Assembly (NCBI GenBank): GCA_011032825.1
Contig: JAADJZ010000016.1
Coordinates: forward strand, 930,001-994,000
Reading direction: 5' to 3'
Length of the DNA: 64,000 nucleotides
DNA from: Massariosphaeria phaeospora
Taxonomy: Eukaryota > Ascomycota > Dothideomycetes > Pleosporales
Below the pieces are notes generated by a model. The model was not told where the DNA came from. It ran no database searches and worked only from the letters and a program-made list of their open reading frames with translations. The translations under genes were made by a program, and so were the position numbers. Of this stretch, positions 40,735-52,979 are shown piece after piece (the first letter of the stretch is position 1; each line of letters opens with the position of its first letter).

Positions 40735-42064
40735 CTACCCCTCACATTGAAACAACAACGTACCCCCACTCCGCCCAGCGTAGCTCATCTCGATACTTGC
40801 CAAGCTGAATAGACGTATTACCCCCGAGTGGAGAAGGGCGACAGATTGGTGGATGAGAAATGCGTCTTTCTGTTCGGCGAGGACATTGTTGAAGATAGGT
40901 ATCTGTTGATTGGTATCCGAATTAGCGTTCCGGGACATCGACAATGGAATAAGGCGCTCTGAAACTTGACTCCACACAGTCCCAGTTCTCTGGATGTACT
41001 GAACCCAACAATCGTTTACACCCAAGCACGGGCTAACCTACCCATCCTCTTGATGCGCGGAGATGTTCACCATTAGGTTTCTCGCTGAGGCTCGTCGGTT
41101 TGAGTGGTCCATGGTCCAGTTCCGTACAGAGACCCAAGTCATCGTCCGACTGACTGCCCAACTCTTGACAATCCAAATCTTGACTGCCCAACTCCGGATC
41201 GCGCTTCCTAGCCTTGGCGCTGATCAAGCTTTTTTTCGTCACCACGAGCGCATTCCCGCCCGGTTTGATAGGGTCCCGCGGAAAGCCGAGAAATGGCATA
41301 GGGATGTCGTCTCGCAGGCCAGCAATCCGGACATCGCCCCAAACCTCGCTCGGATTCCTCGCGCAGGATAAGTCTGCCTTTGCCCATACGTAAGCTAGTT
41401 TCTTCATGCCCTGCAGGCGTAGACCCACGACTAGATGCTCGTCTTCCTCGATAAATGATCTCGTGCCAGCCGGAATAAGCAAATGATTTACTTCGGGACC
41501 TGAACAAGGCGTTACTTCGACACTAATTCGTCTCGCGATCACGGCTTCCAGGATGCCAATCGACGCGGCGTGGCTGGCAAACTTTTCGGCGCAGAGAGAC
41601 TTTACCAGAACGCCTTCTTCTTCATGGGTGGAGTTTTCCAGCCGAAAGCGGAGATCGTAATCAAGGCCGATTTTTGCATTACGTAGCTTCCCACCCTCAA
41701 TAGTACAGGAAAGGCCAGATTCGAAGAAGAGGTGAAGAGTGGGGAAGAAGGTGTTCAAGGTCCAGTGGACGATCCCTGCCTAGCTGTTAGCCATCTATCG
41801 GTGGATTTGGGGAAGTGGGAACGCACTCTCGCCGACTAGTAGACTTGGATCGACCGCGTCGCCGTACTCGGCCGTCTGCCGCCTGCCCTGGTCATGCTCA
41901 CGGTAGGGACGGATCATCGTCTCTAGAGTGGTAGCCTCGCTGCTGCGTGCCACATCGTCTCGCGTCAAACATTCGCTCAGTTCGTCTCGACCGCCTTGTG
42001 GTTGGTACCCTCGGCGTAGAAGCTCTTGGCGTAATTCGTCCTTTGGACAGCCATAATAGTCCAT
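40735..42064 (-). CDS. Conserved hypothetical protein with an N-terminal SAP-like motif
   Basis: Exons on the minus strand: 42064-41827, 41775-41042 and 40998-40735, giving 411 residues; phases agree. The start is at MDYYGCPKDELRQELL, and the first 35 residues (CPKDELRQELLRRGYQPQG) look like a SAP helix-turn-helix DNA- or RNA-binding motif. The middle part has IVHWTLNTFFPTLHLFFESG and FRLENSTHEEEGVLVKSL and is otherwise unfamiliar. A basic, acidic low-complexity stretch follows (residues about 250-310). I recognise no enzyme signature. A nuclear role is an inference from the SAP-like segment only. Confidence 0.7.
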
Positions 42065-42727
42065 AAGAAGACTCGCCGGCTGATATAGCACGTGTATTCA
42101 AATCGAGAGATTGGCGTGCTGTGCGAGTGTCAAAGGCGAAAGTACGCGACACGGATGTTGGCGTCGATGTTTGTTGTAGGCAGCGTCCAAGTGAGCAACG
42201 CGTCGCCGTGTTACGCGCCGAACTCCAACCCAGGTAAGCAACCGGTCGTCTCCATGGAGAGAGAGAGAGGCGTCTGCAGGGCGCGTCAGGAGCATGAGTG
42301 AAAGGGCGTTGCTGTGAGGAAGATGTTGCACGCGTGCCATGTGGGTTCCTGACGTAAGTGAAAGCGCGAGCCAGGAAAGAGCGACCGCCAACACGCGCTG
42401 GCGGATGTCAACCATCGAGGTGCACATTTCACAGCAACACATTCACTAGTTCGAGAAAAGTAGACACCTAGGCTTGTCAGTGTGAGAGCAGTCTTATGTG
42501 TATGAGAGCTTGGTGAAGCCGCGCCGCTGCTCCATCGCCACGGTCTTGCTCCTCGTCGTCAGACGAACCATACAAGCACCCACAAACATGTGCTCAACAG
42601 AGTGAGCGCCTGGAGTTCGGAACCTTGAGGGAGGAGAAGTGATGAAAGGACGTCGAAGAAAAGGAGCTTTGACAAGTTCACCCTCAGCACAGACGCAACA
42701 TGCTGATTGGGTAGCCTAGACACAACC
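42065..42727. other. Intergenic region, no gene recognised
   Basis: Promoter side of the SAP-like gene. Minus-strand open frame 42442-42098 is not recognisable. Confidence 0.45.
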
Positions 42728-43392
42728 ATGTATGCCTACTTCAGCTCACCGGCGACCGCCGCGCACACCGATGACATCCAGACAAGTTGACGCAGCGCAG
42801 CAAACTCTGAACTGCAGGTGATGGAGAAAGCGGGTTCCGAAAGCATGCTGGCGCAATCACTGCAGAGACGTCTCACCGCCCCCAACGTCGAAGACACCAA
42901 CATCGACACCATGCAGGCCCTGCGAGGCGGACGCAACAAGCTTTTTAACTTCCGCCGCCAGCGCTGGCCCGATGCTGGAAAGAGACGAGGATGAGCCCGG
43001 GCGGCGTTCTTCAGCCTTCAGCCTCACCGCAAATGTCGGGCCGTTGCGGGCGGAGCGGAGCGGGCGGCAGAGGGCGGGATGGATCGGTCTCTGTCGGTGG
43101 GCCCGTATCTGTCTCGAGCTTTGCGGCTGGGTTGAGAAGCATGGATTTAAGAGATCTATGGACGGACTAGGCCGACTGGGCGCAGAGAAGAGTCAGAAGG
43201 AAAGAATCCGCCGATATCGTCGGACCAAGACGTCTGCCTAAACGATGTGGGACATGCTTCCTGTGCCGAACTGCGCAGACACAGGCGGCGGCGCAGAGAC
43301 AACGCATGCTGATGTTGGCTATCTGGCCAGTCCCACGAATAATGAGGCTACAACGGCTCCTCCGCTGAAGCGCGATGGGTCCATGTAGCTAG
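42728..43392 (+). pseudogene. Possible decayed or unmodelled gene
   Basis: Coding-like fragments lie in different plus-strand frames. MYAYFSSPATAAHTDDIQTS (42728) is followed by a TGA. The same frame then gives a 57-codon stretch with NVEDTNIDTMQALRGGRNK and LFNFRRQRWPDAGKRRG (42823-42996). A second frame has GPVSVSSFAAGLRSMDLRDL near 43080-43160. A third has MWDMLPVPNCADTGGG near 43248. This could be one gene with unrecognised introns or a dying copy; I do not know the family. Confidence 0.3.
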
Positions 43393-44381
43393 CAACGGGG
43401 GACCAGCGACTCGGGGACGAGGAGCCGTAAGGAACGGCGCGCCCACCCCCTAGAGCTGGAGCTAGCAGCGGGCAACGGCGAGTTGGGTGCTGGGGTAAGC
43501 GATATGGCTGCCGTCATCAGGTCTGCGTGGTGTTGCTGGGGACTGTATCGAAGGTTTCAGGTGCTTCGAGAAGAAGCTAATCGGCAGCAAGGAGGAGCTT
43601 GCGCGTGCTTGCGGGATAGCGGGGGTGGGGAGGACGGCCTGAGTGGGCAGTTGGGCGCGGTACGCTGATGGGGGTGCAGATTCGGAGTCCGATGGCTGCT
43701 CACTGCTCAGGCGCGTGTCTGGTCTGGCTGTGGCCTCCAGCTGCAGCAGGCTCGCTTGGGCTGGGGAGAATTGTCCCTGCCGTTGGGGAGGGAGACTGCG
43801 TCACTGCCTGCCTGGCCGCTTCCCTCGCCGTCTGGACGTCGTCGAGCATGCCTTCCTAGGTGGGCATCCGCACGCCGGTGCCTGCTTCTCGCCCGCTCAC
43901 CGTGAGATGAGCGCAAATGGAGCCTGCTACGGCCAGCAACGACGGCGACCAGCGGGTTGATTTGAACTGTCACATTGAAGTCAATCTACTTGCTCATGCG
44001 GGGACCGGTATCGATTGGCGGGCGGGCGCTGCGGTAACGCAAACAGGCTGATGAGAGGCAGACGTGACACGGTCCACGGTGACAGCGGCAGGGATGCGGC
44101 TTACGGGCTGCTCGTCCAGGTTCCAGCACACACACACACACTCACACTCCAGCCCTCTCCCCGCCCACCCACAGCAGTTGTCCCTCCGCCTGGCTCAGGG
44201 CGCCGGCTCAGCTAGCCCTACCTGGTCGGCCGTTCAGCCCTCGCGACCCGCCCTCGGCGCTGCTCTGACATGTAAGCGCAAGCACAGCGCGGCTGCACTC
44301 CGCATACGAGCCTTCTGCCCTCCCCCTCCCGCTCCCTCTCCCTCCTCCCATCCACACGACCGACGCTGCCGCAGCACAGCC
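43393..44381. other. Intergenic region upstream of the next gene
   Basis: GC-rich with overlapping artefactual frames; an ACACACACACAC tract near 44130. Contains the promoter of the gene at 44382. Confidence 0.45.
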
Positions 44382-45563
44382 ATGGAGAGCCCCAAGGCCA
44401 TGTCGCCCGAGCATCTCGAGCTGCTCCGCAGTTCGGCCTTTGAGCTCGAGCACGCGCAGCTCTACGACTCGTCGTACACGCAGCACGAGGCGGCCGCAAT
44501 GGCCCTGGAGCACGAAATCGAGCACTCGCTCGGCGACATCTCACCCGACGGGAGTTCCGACGAGCACCGCCGGGTCGCGCGCCAGCAGATCCTAATCCAC
44601 CGCGAACGGCAGCGCGCGCTGCGGCCGCATCTGGAGAGCGGGAGCGGTGTCGAGGACGAAGAGGGCGGTGAATGCGTCTTCGTCCCCGCGCCGAACCACT
44701 GGGGCGTCAACGGCGACCTGGACGAGGAGAGCGGCAGCCTGTCTTCGGTACGTGCCGGCAGCCTGCAGAACAACCCGCGAGGTGCAATGCCTCCTCCGGC
44801 GCCAGCGTGCTAACCGTCGTCACCCCAGGTCCACAACCTCCTCACATGGCAGGCCAACTACTCGCCGATCGCCTACACGCCCATGTACGACGAGCTGCCC
44901 TCGCCCGACATCCCCTACTACGCCATGCTCGACCCCTCGCAGCCCCGCACCACATACCACCTCCACCGCACCCGCGAGTGGTCCACGTCCGGCACCCGCA
45001 AATACGTCTACTCGGCGCGCGAATACTCGGACAAATACTCGCTCTACCTGCTCGAGGCCTCGCACCGCAGCGACAACCAGGTCACCGCCGCCGACTTCTA
45101 CCGCGTCGCCGAATTCCCGCACCACTGCATCCAGATCCTCTTCTCGGGCATCGACAAGCCCGACAGCACCGCCGCCTACAAGTCGCGCTACATCATCCTG
45201 CAGGGCCCCTTTACCACGCCAATCAAAGAGTACCCGGACCGCCAGCAGAAGATACCCTGGTCGCCGCGCCGCTTCACCTACGGCGGGCGGCGCTTCGTGT
45301 GGAAGCCGGGCGACGCCCACGACGACGTGATGCCGGAGACGCTCTACGAGTTTCAAAAGGACTGGGCGAAGCCGGGCAGCCGCACGGGCAAGCGGAATGA
45401 CGACGCGCGGCCGACGAAGCTGGTGTGGGGCGAGAAGAAGCGGAAGGGCAAGGTGGACAGCTACACGATCCATTTCGCGGGCGGCATCGACCAGGTGTTT
45501 CGCGAGATCCTGCTGGCGAGCCAGATGGCGCGGCAGGTGTGTCTGTTCACGGCCATGGAATGA
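44382..45563 (+). CDS. Conserved fungal protein of unknown function
   Basis: Exons 44382-44747 and 44829-45563 (GTACGT donor, CCCCAG acceptor) give 366 residues. The first ~120 residues are acidic and partly helical (SPEHLELLRSSAFELEHAQL). The remainder is a compact domain rich in aromatic residues: NLLTWQANYSPIAYTPMYDE, RKYVYSAREYSDKYSLYLLE, FPHHCIQILFSGIDKPDS, KIPWSPRRFTYGGRRFVWKP and a final HFAGGIDQVFREILLASQMA. Codon use and phase support a real gene. I recognise no named family, catalytic motif or targeting signal. Confidence 0.8.
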
Positions 45564-46449
45564 ATGGGGCAGGGAAGGGAACGGGGGGCGGCGACGTACG
45601 ACAATGGCCTGGCACGGCTCCACGGCCTTTTTCGATACGGATTTGCTTTTCAAACTTCGCAGCGATTTTTCTCCTACTTGTCTTTGGCTGGGTGTATTCT
45701 TTACCATATTGGACGGAAAGACCGGGTGGGATTTTCTGACCTACCGATCGATCGATCTACTCACCCACGGCATTGGGAAATCTCGGAATCAGGGGCATGG
45801 ATACCAGGCGTTTAGGAGAAGAAAGGATTTCCATCGGATCGGCTAGTAGCCAGCCTCGTCGCTCAAAATGGGAAGGGGGGCAAATACTATACTGTGGCAT
45901 CATCTGTTTATCTCGGTTCTCGATTCCCGGGAATTGCTGCTGGTCGGTGATGGGCTGGATAGATGGGTGGTGGCGGTAGGGTAGCATGGCGCTGTCCGCT
46001 ATAGTGTGTGTAGCAAAGCTATATGCTTCCTGAAATTATCTATTTACTGTAATACAAACCAAACCAAGCTAGTACGACGTAGCCCTTCCGGAACCACTGT
46101 GTAGCCTGGCGGACACGATAGCTATGCGTGTAGATCTAGTTATCGAATGAAGAAGTGAATTATCAAAAACCATTTTACTACAGACCACGTGAGTGCGCTA
46201 GGGCCCCACGCTCGCTTGCCCCTGTCTGTACACACGCTAGCCCCCCATCCAGCCCAGCCTCGCCTCGGTTAAGCTACCCTGTCCCTATAAACCTTTTCCT
46301 CGTGTTCGCAAGCATTTCATCATCCATCCATATCCATATCCATCCATCCCGAAGTCACTCACCGCACCACACCATCTAATCATCATCAATATCGTTTCAC
46401 CTATCTTCCCTCCCGAATTCCTCCATTCCTAGTCCCTAGGTAGATTCCA
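45564..46449. other. Intergenic region with CATCCATATCCATATCCATC repeats
   Basis: About 890 bp between the unknown protein and the carrier gene. A short CCATCCATATCCATATCC repeat at about 46320-46345 lies in the leader of the carrier gene. No gene recognised. Confidence 0.5.
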
Positions 46450-47850
46450 ATGGTATCAGGCGCACATGTAAGTCCCCTATCCCCCCCACTCCACCTCTCA
46501 CCCCCACACACAAACACACACACACATATATAGTTTCACGAACAGAGGCCTTTCACTAACGACATCATGCGTCTACCTAGGATGCCAAAACTCCGCCCGT
46601 AGTGTCGCTGGCTGCTGGGGGTGTGGCGGGCGGGATTGAAGCGTTTACGTCGGTATGTACAGAGATTGCGGCTGTGTTTTTTCTACCGACCTGGCTTCTG
46701 TCGTTCGTTGGTTTTTGTGTGCTTGGCTGAGAAGGGGGTTGACTACTCGCGCCCCGCACCCCCTCGCTAGCGCTCGGGTGACGCTAATTGCTTCGTGATA
46801 TCTAGTACCCCCTAGAGTTCGCAAAGACGCGAGTGCAGCTCCGCAGCCAGAAGGGTATACCGACGCCGCGGAACCCGTTTCTGGTCGTCGGGCAGGTGTA
46901 TGGGAAGGAGGGGCTGCGGGCGGTGTATAAGGGGTGTGGGGCGCTGGTTGTGGTATGTTGTGGAGTTTTTTTTTTGTCGTTTTTGGGGTGTATGGTCTTT
47001 CGTCTTTCTCGTCACCTCGTTACCCGCTCTGAATAATTATCTCTCGTTGTCTTTCTTTTCGCAGTATTCCACCCCTCGACCCAGTCAAACCCTCCCCGCC
47101 GCCCCCCCGTCCATCTACAAACCCTTTTCTAAACCCCCCCTCCCCCAGGGCTCCATCGCCAAAGACGGCGTCCGCTTCCTCTTCTTCGACACCATCAAGC
47201 ACGCCTTCGCCGACCCCACCACCAACATGCTCACCCCCCTCTCCAACCTCCTCGCCGGCATGACCGCCGGCATCACCGCCTCCATCACCGCCGTCACCCC
47301 GACCGAACGCATCAAAACCGCGCTCATCGACGACGCCCGCACAACCAAGCGCTTCCGCTCCGGCCTACACGCCACGCGCACCATCTGGGCCGAGCACGGC
47401 ATCCTCGGCCTATACCGCGGCTTCGCCGGCACAACGCTCAAGCAAGCGTCCGCCACGGCGTTCCGCCTCGGCACGTACAACTCGCTGAAAGACTGGCAGA
47501 CGCAGCGCGCGGTGCCGCAGAATGCGCTGACGCATTTCGCGAATGGGAGTGTTGCGGGCGTGGTTACGACGCTGGCGACGCAGCCGTTCGACGTGATTAA
47601 GACGAGGTCGCAGAGCGCGGTGGGGGCGAGTATGCTGGAGGCGGTGAAGAGCGTGGTGGCGGATTATGGGGTGAGGGGGTTTTGGAAGGGCACGTCGATG
47701 CGGTTGGGGAGGACGGTGTTTAGTGGGGGGATTCTGTTTACGAGCTATGAGGCGGCGGTGAAAGTTATTATGCCGCTTTATGAGGGGGCGAGGGGGGTGG
47801 ACGGTAATGTGTGGATGGGCGCCTATCCCGTTGTACACTTCTTCTTGTAA
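46450..47850 (+). CDS. CTP1: Mitochondrial tricarboxylate (citrate) carrier, CTP1-like
   Basis: Exons 46450-46467, 46581-46652, 46806-46952 and 47149-47850 give 312 residues; the first exon encodes only MVSGAH. The product exchanges citrate or a related tricarboxylate across the inner mitochondrial membrane. The three carrier signatures are YPLEFAKTR (from residue 31), TPTERIKTAL (from 129) and QPFDVIKTR (from 224). KGCGALVV, joined to GSIAKDGVRFL, and the substrate-contact-like TPTERIKT point to the CTP1 group rather than other carriers. Length fits the family (about 300). The third intron (196 bp) contains open sequence that should not be read as coding. Confidence 0.88.
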
Positions 47851-48419
47851 ATCCTAACTCGAGGTCCTGTCTACCTACCTACCTTATCTTTTTTTTTCCC
47901 GCTCGCTCCGAAGACCGTTGACCAATATGGCGCTTTCAACACCATCGGGCCCCTGTCCGATGTTGCTGATCATGTGCAGAACGCGTCGGTGATGATGATG
48001 ATGACCACATATCTCCTTCCTCCTCCTCCTCCTCCTTCCTCCTCCTCCTCAATAACGCACGGCATCCCGTTCTTCGCACCACCACCGCCATGCACATCGC
48101 CCAGTCCAGTCCAGTCGAACTTCCAGTAACACATCGTCATCTGGCAGTAGACTTCGAGACGAGGAGGGGGAAGACCCACATGTTAGGATTTTGTCACAGG
48201 TTTAGAACACAACTACGGCAGGCTGCAGAGAAGAGAGGACAGCGTAGAGTATATTCTCCAACGGACGGCCTCCGAAACACATGCGTTTCAGTCTCGGCGC
48301 TTTTCTTTCCCCCGCATGCTTTAATCCACAAAATCGTTTATCGTGCAGTGAGTGAAAGAGCGAGACAAGGTGCCACCCACATGCATAGCCACGCTCGTCG
48401 TTTTTTTTATTTTGGCGAG
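47851..48419. other. Intergenic region with CCT microsatellite
   Basis: A CCTCCTCCTCCTCCTCC run near 48015-48050 and a GATGATGATGATGA run near 47990. No gene recognised before array 3 begins. Confidence 0.5.
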
Positions 48420-49150
48420 GCTTGGGGCTGGGATGGGGCACAGCCGGCCTCCATGGATCTTCAGCTACGCGATTTATGTTTTGCTTCCGCATAGTTTAGT
48501 CAAGATGATGTTTTAAGCGGTGGGTTGAGACGGAGCGACATTTTAGAGTCGTATCAAGTTTTTGTTTGCTGAGGGTGGGGGCTGGGAGGCGGACCCTATG
48601 GGTGGGTGAAGTGTGGGTTTGGGGTTTGTTTCGCATAGTTGAGGAGAGATAGTGTTTTGAGCGGTGGGGACGGAGGAACATCAAGAGTGTGGTGTTGGGT
48701 TTAGCTTTTTGTTTGGCAAGGGGCTGGGCTGGGGCGCGGGCTCCATGGGCGGGTGAAGTGTGGGTTTAGGGTTTGTCTTCCGCATGGGTGGATGATGCAT
48801 CCTTTTAAGCGGTGGGGACGAAAACACATTTCACATTCGTGTCTCGTGTTTTTTACTTTGCGAGGGACTTGGGCACGACTCGATGAACGGTGAAGTGTGG
48901 GTTCAGGGTTTGTCTTCCGCATATGTGGATGACGATAGCGTTTGAGCGGTCAGGACGGAACAACATTCTAGGGTCTAGTATTAAGTTTTTGTTTGGCGAG
49001 AGGCTGGGGCGCAGGCGCTATATGACATGCGGCTTAACGTTTTTTGGTTTTTGTTTCGCATGTCTGAGGAGACATCAGTTTTAAGAATGGCCAGGTGGAT
49101 AGGGGACGAGACAGGCGGCACATATAACAAATCTGTTGTATCTTTTGTGG
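48420..49150 (-). repeat. Array 3, zone a: about 141-bp units
   Basis: Five units marked by CCGCATAG-like sequence at 48490, 48631, 48781, 48917 and 49058, with shared GCGGTGGGGACGGA, TTTTTGTTTGGCGAG and GTGAAGTGTGGGTTT. On the minus strand they contain the two-box module, for example CCCTAAA (complement of TTTAGGG 48765-48771), 18 nt, ATGG (CCAT 48743-48746). Confidence 0.8.
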
Positions 49151-49199
49151 GTTTGGAGTCTCGAGACGCACCTCATGGAATATTTATCTAGTTCTTTTT

Positions 49200-52100
49200 T
49201 CAAGTTCTTGTGTCTTTTTGTCCGCAGTCGCGTTCTGGTTCGAGTTTTTAGTATCTGAGTATCGCGAGAGAGGAGCGAGACAGGGACAGGTTCTCCATGC
49301 GTTTTTTGTCGGATTTCTTTCCATTAACTGCGCAGTTCTTCTCTTCTCTTCTCTTCTCCATGGACATCCGGGAAGGATTATTTATTCTGTCTACTCTATA
49401 ATTCTCCTAGAGGTCAAGTTTTTCCGAGTCGCTCCATGGTAATTATGTACTAAGGATTAGATATCGCGATTGATTATTTCAGTAGACGAGGGAGAGAGAA
49501 GTTCTCCATGTCACTGCTGTCATTACCATTTTTCAGTATCGTTTACATTGGTTCCTCGCTCTTCTTCTCTGCTCCATGACTTGATCAGGTGATTTATTTG
49601 TTTCGAATTACTCTATGGCAATGAAAGAAGTGCTGTCACGGTTTATAGCCCTTACCCTATGAGATGGATAAGGGTACTACGCTTATCTAGGACTAGCGCT
49701 GTCTGTGCTTTCGCACCTACAAATTCTGTAGCTTCTAGATAATACAACCTCAGTTCAATTCTTCAATATTCCGCACATGCGCGTTGCCCACAATCCTCAA
49801 CAAGTGCTCCATTTGGTAACCCGCATGCTAATTTTCGATCCAAGTTTCATCGGTTCCTCGTTCTTCTCTTCTCTACTCCATGTATCGCCTTAAGTTCAAT
49901 TTATTCCAAGTCGCTCCATAGTCATCGGGATACAGTATCTTAGTATTGCGAGCAAGGGGAAGGGGGGAGGGAGAGAGAAGTTCTCCATAGCGGCAGTTTC
50001 TATGTGCTTTTTTCCATCAACTCTGCACTTCTTCTCTTTTCTACTCCATGGATTTCCTGCTGATCCAATTTTTCTAAGTCGCTCCATGGCAACGAAGTTC
50101 CTAAGGTCGGATATAGTAATTAAGTTTCGCGAGAGAGAAGCGCTCCATTTCATCTTCCATCGACTTCGCACTTCTTCTCCGCTCTACTCCATGAACCTCT
50201 TTATCTCTTTATTCCGAGTCGCTCCATAGTAAGTTTGCGTTGTGTTTTCGGTTACTTCACAACACGGCGACGCTGCCCATAGCCAGCAGCTAGTCCCAAG
50301 ACTTTTACCACTGCGCATTTCCTTCTCCTTCCTACGCCATAGATATCTTTAAGCTCGATTCTTTCCAAGTCGCGCCATAGCGATGATATTCCGAAGATTT
50401 GATATTGTAATCGAGTATTGCGAGAGAGAAGCGCTTCATGTCGTCTCAGTCGTTATTGTTTTTTACGGTTACTGCGCATTTTCTCTCCTCTCTACTCCAT
50501 CGATACCTCGCTCATCAGGTTTTTCTGGATCTCTTCATGTGACCAATATCCAAGGGTTTTGGTTCCTACACAACACAACACAGCGACACTGTTCCATATA
50601 CTCGTCATATTTCTTTTTCAACAGCTCCGGGCGTGATCTCTACTCCATATTGTCGTTAACTTTTGTATTTATTTCACACCAACCCCGCGCTTCCTCTTTC
50701 TCTCTTCTCCACTCCATGATCTGTCCTCTGGTTCCTTTTATTCCGAGTCTCTCCATGAAGCATCCGGTCCAAACTTTTGTTACTGCACGACTCGGCGACA
50801 CTGTCCCATAGGCTCTTGATAGTGTTCTTTTCAGCGGCTCTGGGCGTGCTCTCTACTTCTCCATGCATGTAATATCTTCTTTACGACAGAAGGGGGTAGA
50901 GACCATGCCAACGTCTTCTGGTCTTTTTGATATTCACTCCGCACTTGCTCTTCTTCCTTTCTTCTCCTCTCTACTCCATGAAAGTTTGGATGTTCGATTT
51001 ATTCCGAGTCGCTCCATGAAACAGCCGTCCAAAGTTTTCTGCTGCACGACTCAGCGACACTGCTCTATAAGCTTTGGATGGTCTCGTTTTAAAGACTCCG
51101 GGAGTGCTCTCTACTTCTTCATGTGATCTAGAGTCTAGAATTTTAGTTGGTGCGCAACACGGCGACACTGTCCCATAAACTGGTCCCGTGTTTCTTTTTA
51201 GAGACTCTGGGCGTCCTCTCTGCTTCTTCATGTTGTCCAAAGCCTAGAAGTTATAGTTGCTGCGCAACACGGCGACACTTTCCTATAGTGCTGTAGAATT
51301 TTCCTTTCGAAGACTCCGGGCGTGCTCTTCACTCCATGCTGTCGTTGTCATTCGTTTTTGTTATGTTTCGAGATACCTTGTTGTGCTCGAAGGCGAAGGA
51401 AGGGCTCTGCACGCCATGTGCAATTGCGTTTAAAATTTGTATCCCTATGCGAGTCGTCGTTCTTTTCACTTCTCCATGTACAGAGGTTAGTGTCTTTTTG
51501 TTTTTATTACGTTCCGAGACACATGGTTGTGTTTCGAAGGTAGAGAATAGACTTTTCTCTCCACTCCATGTCGTTGATTACGCTGTCTTGATTGTATCCC
51601 CGTGCGTGCGAGTCGTCGTGCTCGCCACTTCTCCATTTTGTCATGATCTTTTGTATTCATCACGTTCCCAGGCACACTGTCGTACTTCAAGGAATGACTC
51701 TCCACTTCATGTACCTGATTTCCTTGGTTTTGTTTTATCCCTTCACATTTTGCTGTGCTCTCCACTTCTTCATGTAACGTAGTTAGTCCTTTTTTGTTTT
51801 TTTCCGTTCTGAGGCATGTTGTTGTGCGTCGACGGCTCGGGAAGGACTCTCCAGGCCATCGTCTTTGGACATCTCTGGTTTTATTAAATTTCGCGCGAGT
51901 TCGTTGTGCTCTCTACTCCATGGCGCAGGCCTTTCCCGTATCCATCAGGTTCCGAGACGCGTACTTGTGCTTCCAGGCTCCGGACATGCTCCCCACGACA
52001 TGGTCAATTCCCTTTTGAGTTTGTATCTCCATGCAAGTCGTTGTTCTCTCTACTTCCCCATGCGACACGTCGTCTACATTTTGATTTATTCCGCTCCTAT

Positions 52101-52960
52101 ACGCTTCCAAGGCTCTCGAAGCACCGCTCCACGACATCGACTCGGATGATTCGGATTTTGAGATTATATTCCCGTGCGAGTCGTTGTGCTCACCACTTCT
52201 CCATAAGCTCTTCCATTTCAAGTTTTATTGCGTTCCTGGTGTTTTGTTGTGCTTCGATTACTCTCGACGTGCTCTCCACTCCACTCCATGTCGGTGAAAT
52301 CCACAGTTTTTATTATATCATTTCCGTGTCGCGTGCGTGTAGGTGAAGAGATGAGGGGACGAGAGGAGCGAGAAGAAGACTTTATCGGAGTCATCTTAGT
52401 TAGTGCAAACAACGAACCATGGTTCTGAGAGCCTCCACAAAATAGCCACCCATTCAGCTTCCGCTGAATGCAAATAAGGCTCCGCTTGAGCTGCTCGCGC
52501 AAACTTTTATCCTATGCGTGTTGCTGTGCGCGATGTACAGGACGTCAGCAAGTTTTAATAGTTCAGAACAGGAATAGGGCTTTTGATTCATAAGATTCAG
52601 GCCGCAACGTTTTAGTTTTATCATACTCTGACGCGCTTCGAAGGCTTCAGACGTGCTCTCTACTCCACTCCATGTCAACAAAGTCCTCAGTGTTTATTGT
52701 ATCCCCATGCAAACCGTCGTCGTGTTCCATGTAAAGTGCGTCAACATGTTTTTTGGTTCCAACCGTCGCTTCATAACATGTAGGCCGCAACGTTTTGTTT
52801 TTATCACGCTCCTACGCGCTTTGTTGTGTTTCGACATGTCGTTGACCTCTTCAGTTTTTAAGATATTCCCGTGCATGTCGACCCCCTCCATTATGGGTAC
52901 CTCGACGCGTTTTGAAGGTTTGAAGCAACAACAGGTCTTTGAAATTCATCGTAGCGAGCT
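49200..52960 (-). repeat. Array 3, zone b: CTCTACTCCATG / CCGAGTCGCTCCATG units
   Basis: Diverged repeats of about 140 bp in the left part and about 108 bp around 51056-51272. Plus-strand marks are CTTCTCTTCTCTACTCCATG and TTTATTCCGAGTCGCTCCAT, and to the right ACACGGCGACACTGTCCCAT with TTTTTAGAGACTCTGGGCGT. Read on the minus strand, exact 18-nt modules include AATAAA (49900-49905)/ATGG (49878-49881), AATAAAA (50736-50742)/ATGG (50714-50717) and AATAAA (50998-51003)/ATGG (50976-50979). No coding frame is credible. Confidence 0.8.
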
Positions 52961-52979
52961 GTTTAAGGTCTAGTATTTA

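Noticed and set aside
40735..41025. Separate small gene on the minus strand
   Set aside because: It is in phase with and spliced to the upstream exon of the SAP-like protein through a 43-bp intron.
46900..47148. Extension of the carrier exon through the third intron
   Set aside because: The open sequence is inserted between two parts of the first carrier repeat that are contiguous in the family; GTATGT and CCCCCAG mark the intron.
49200..52400. Frames of 90-150 codons starting at CCATG sites
   Set aside because: Repetitive DNA; start contexts belong to the repeat, products are unrelated between units and have no domain features.
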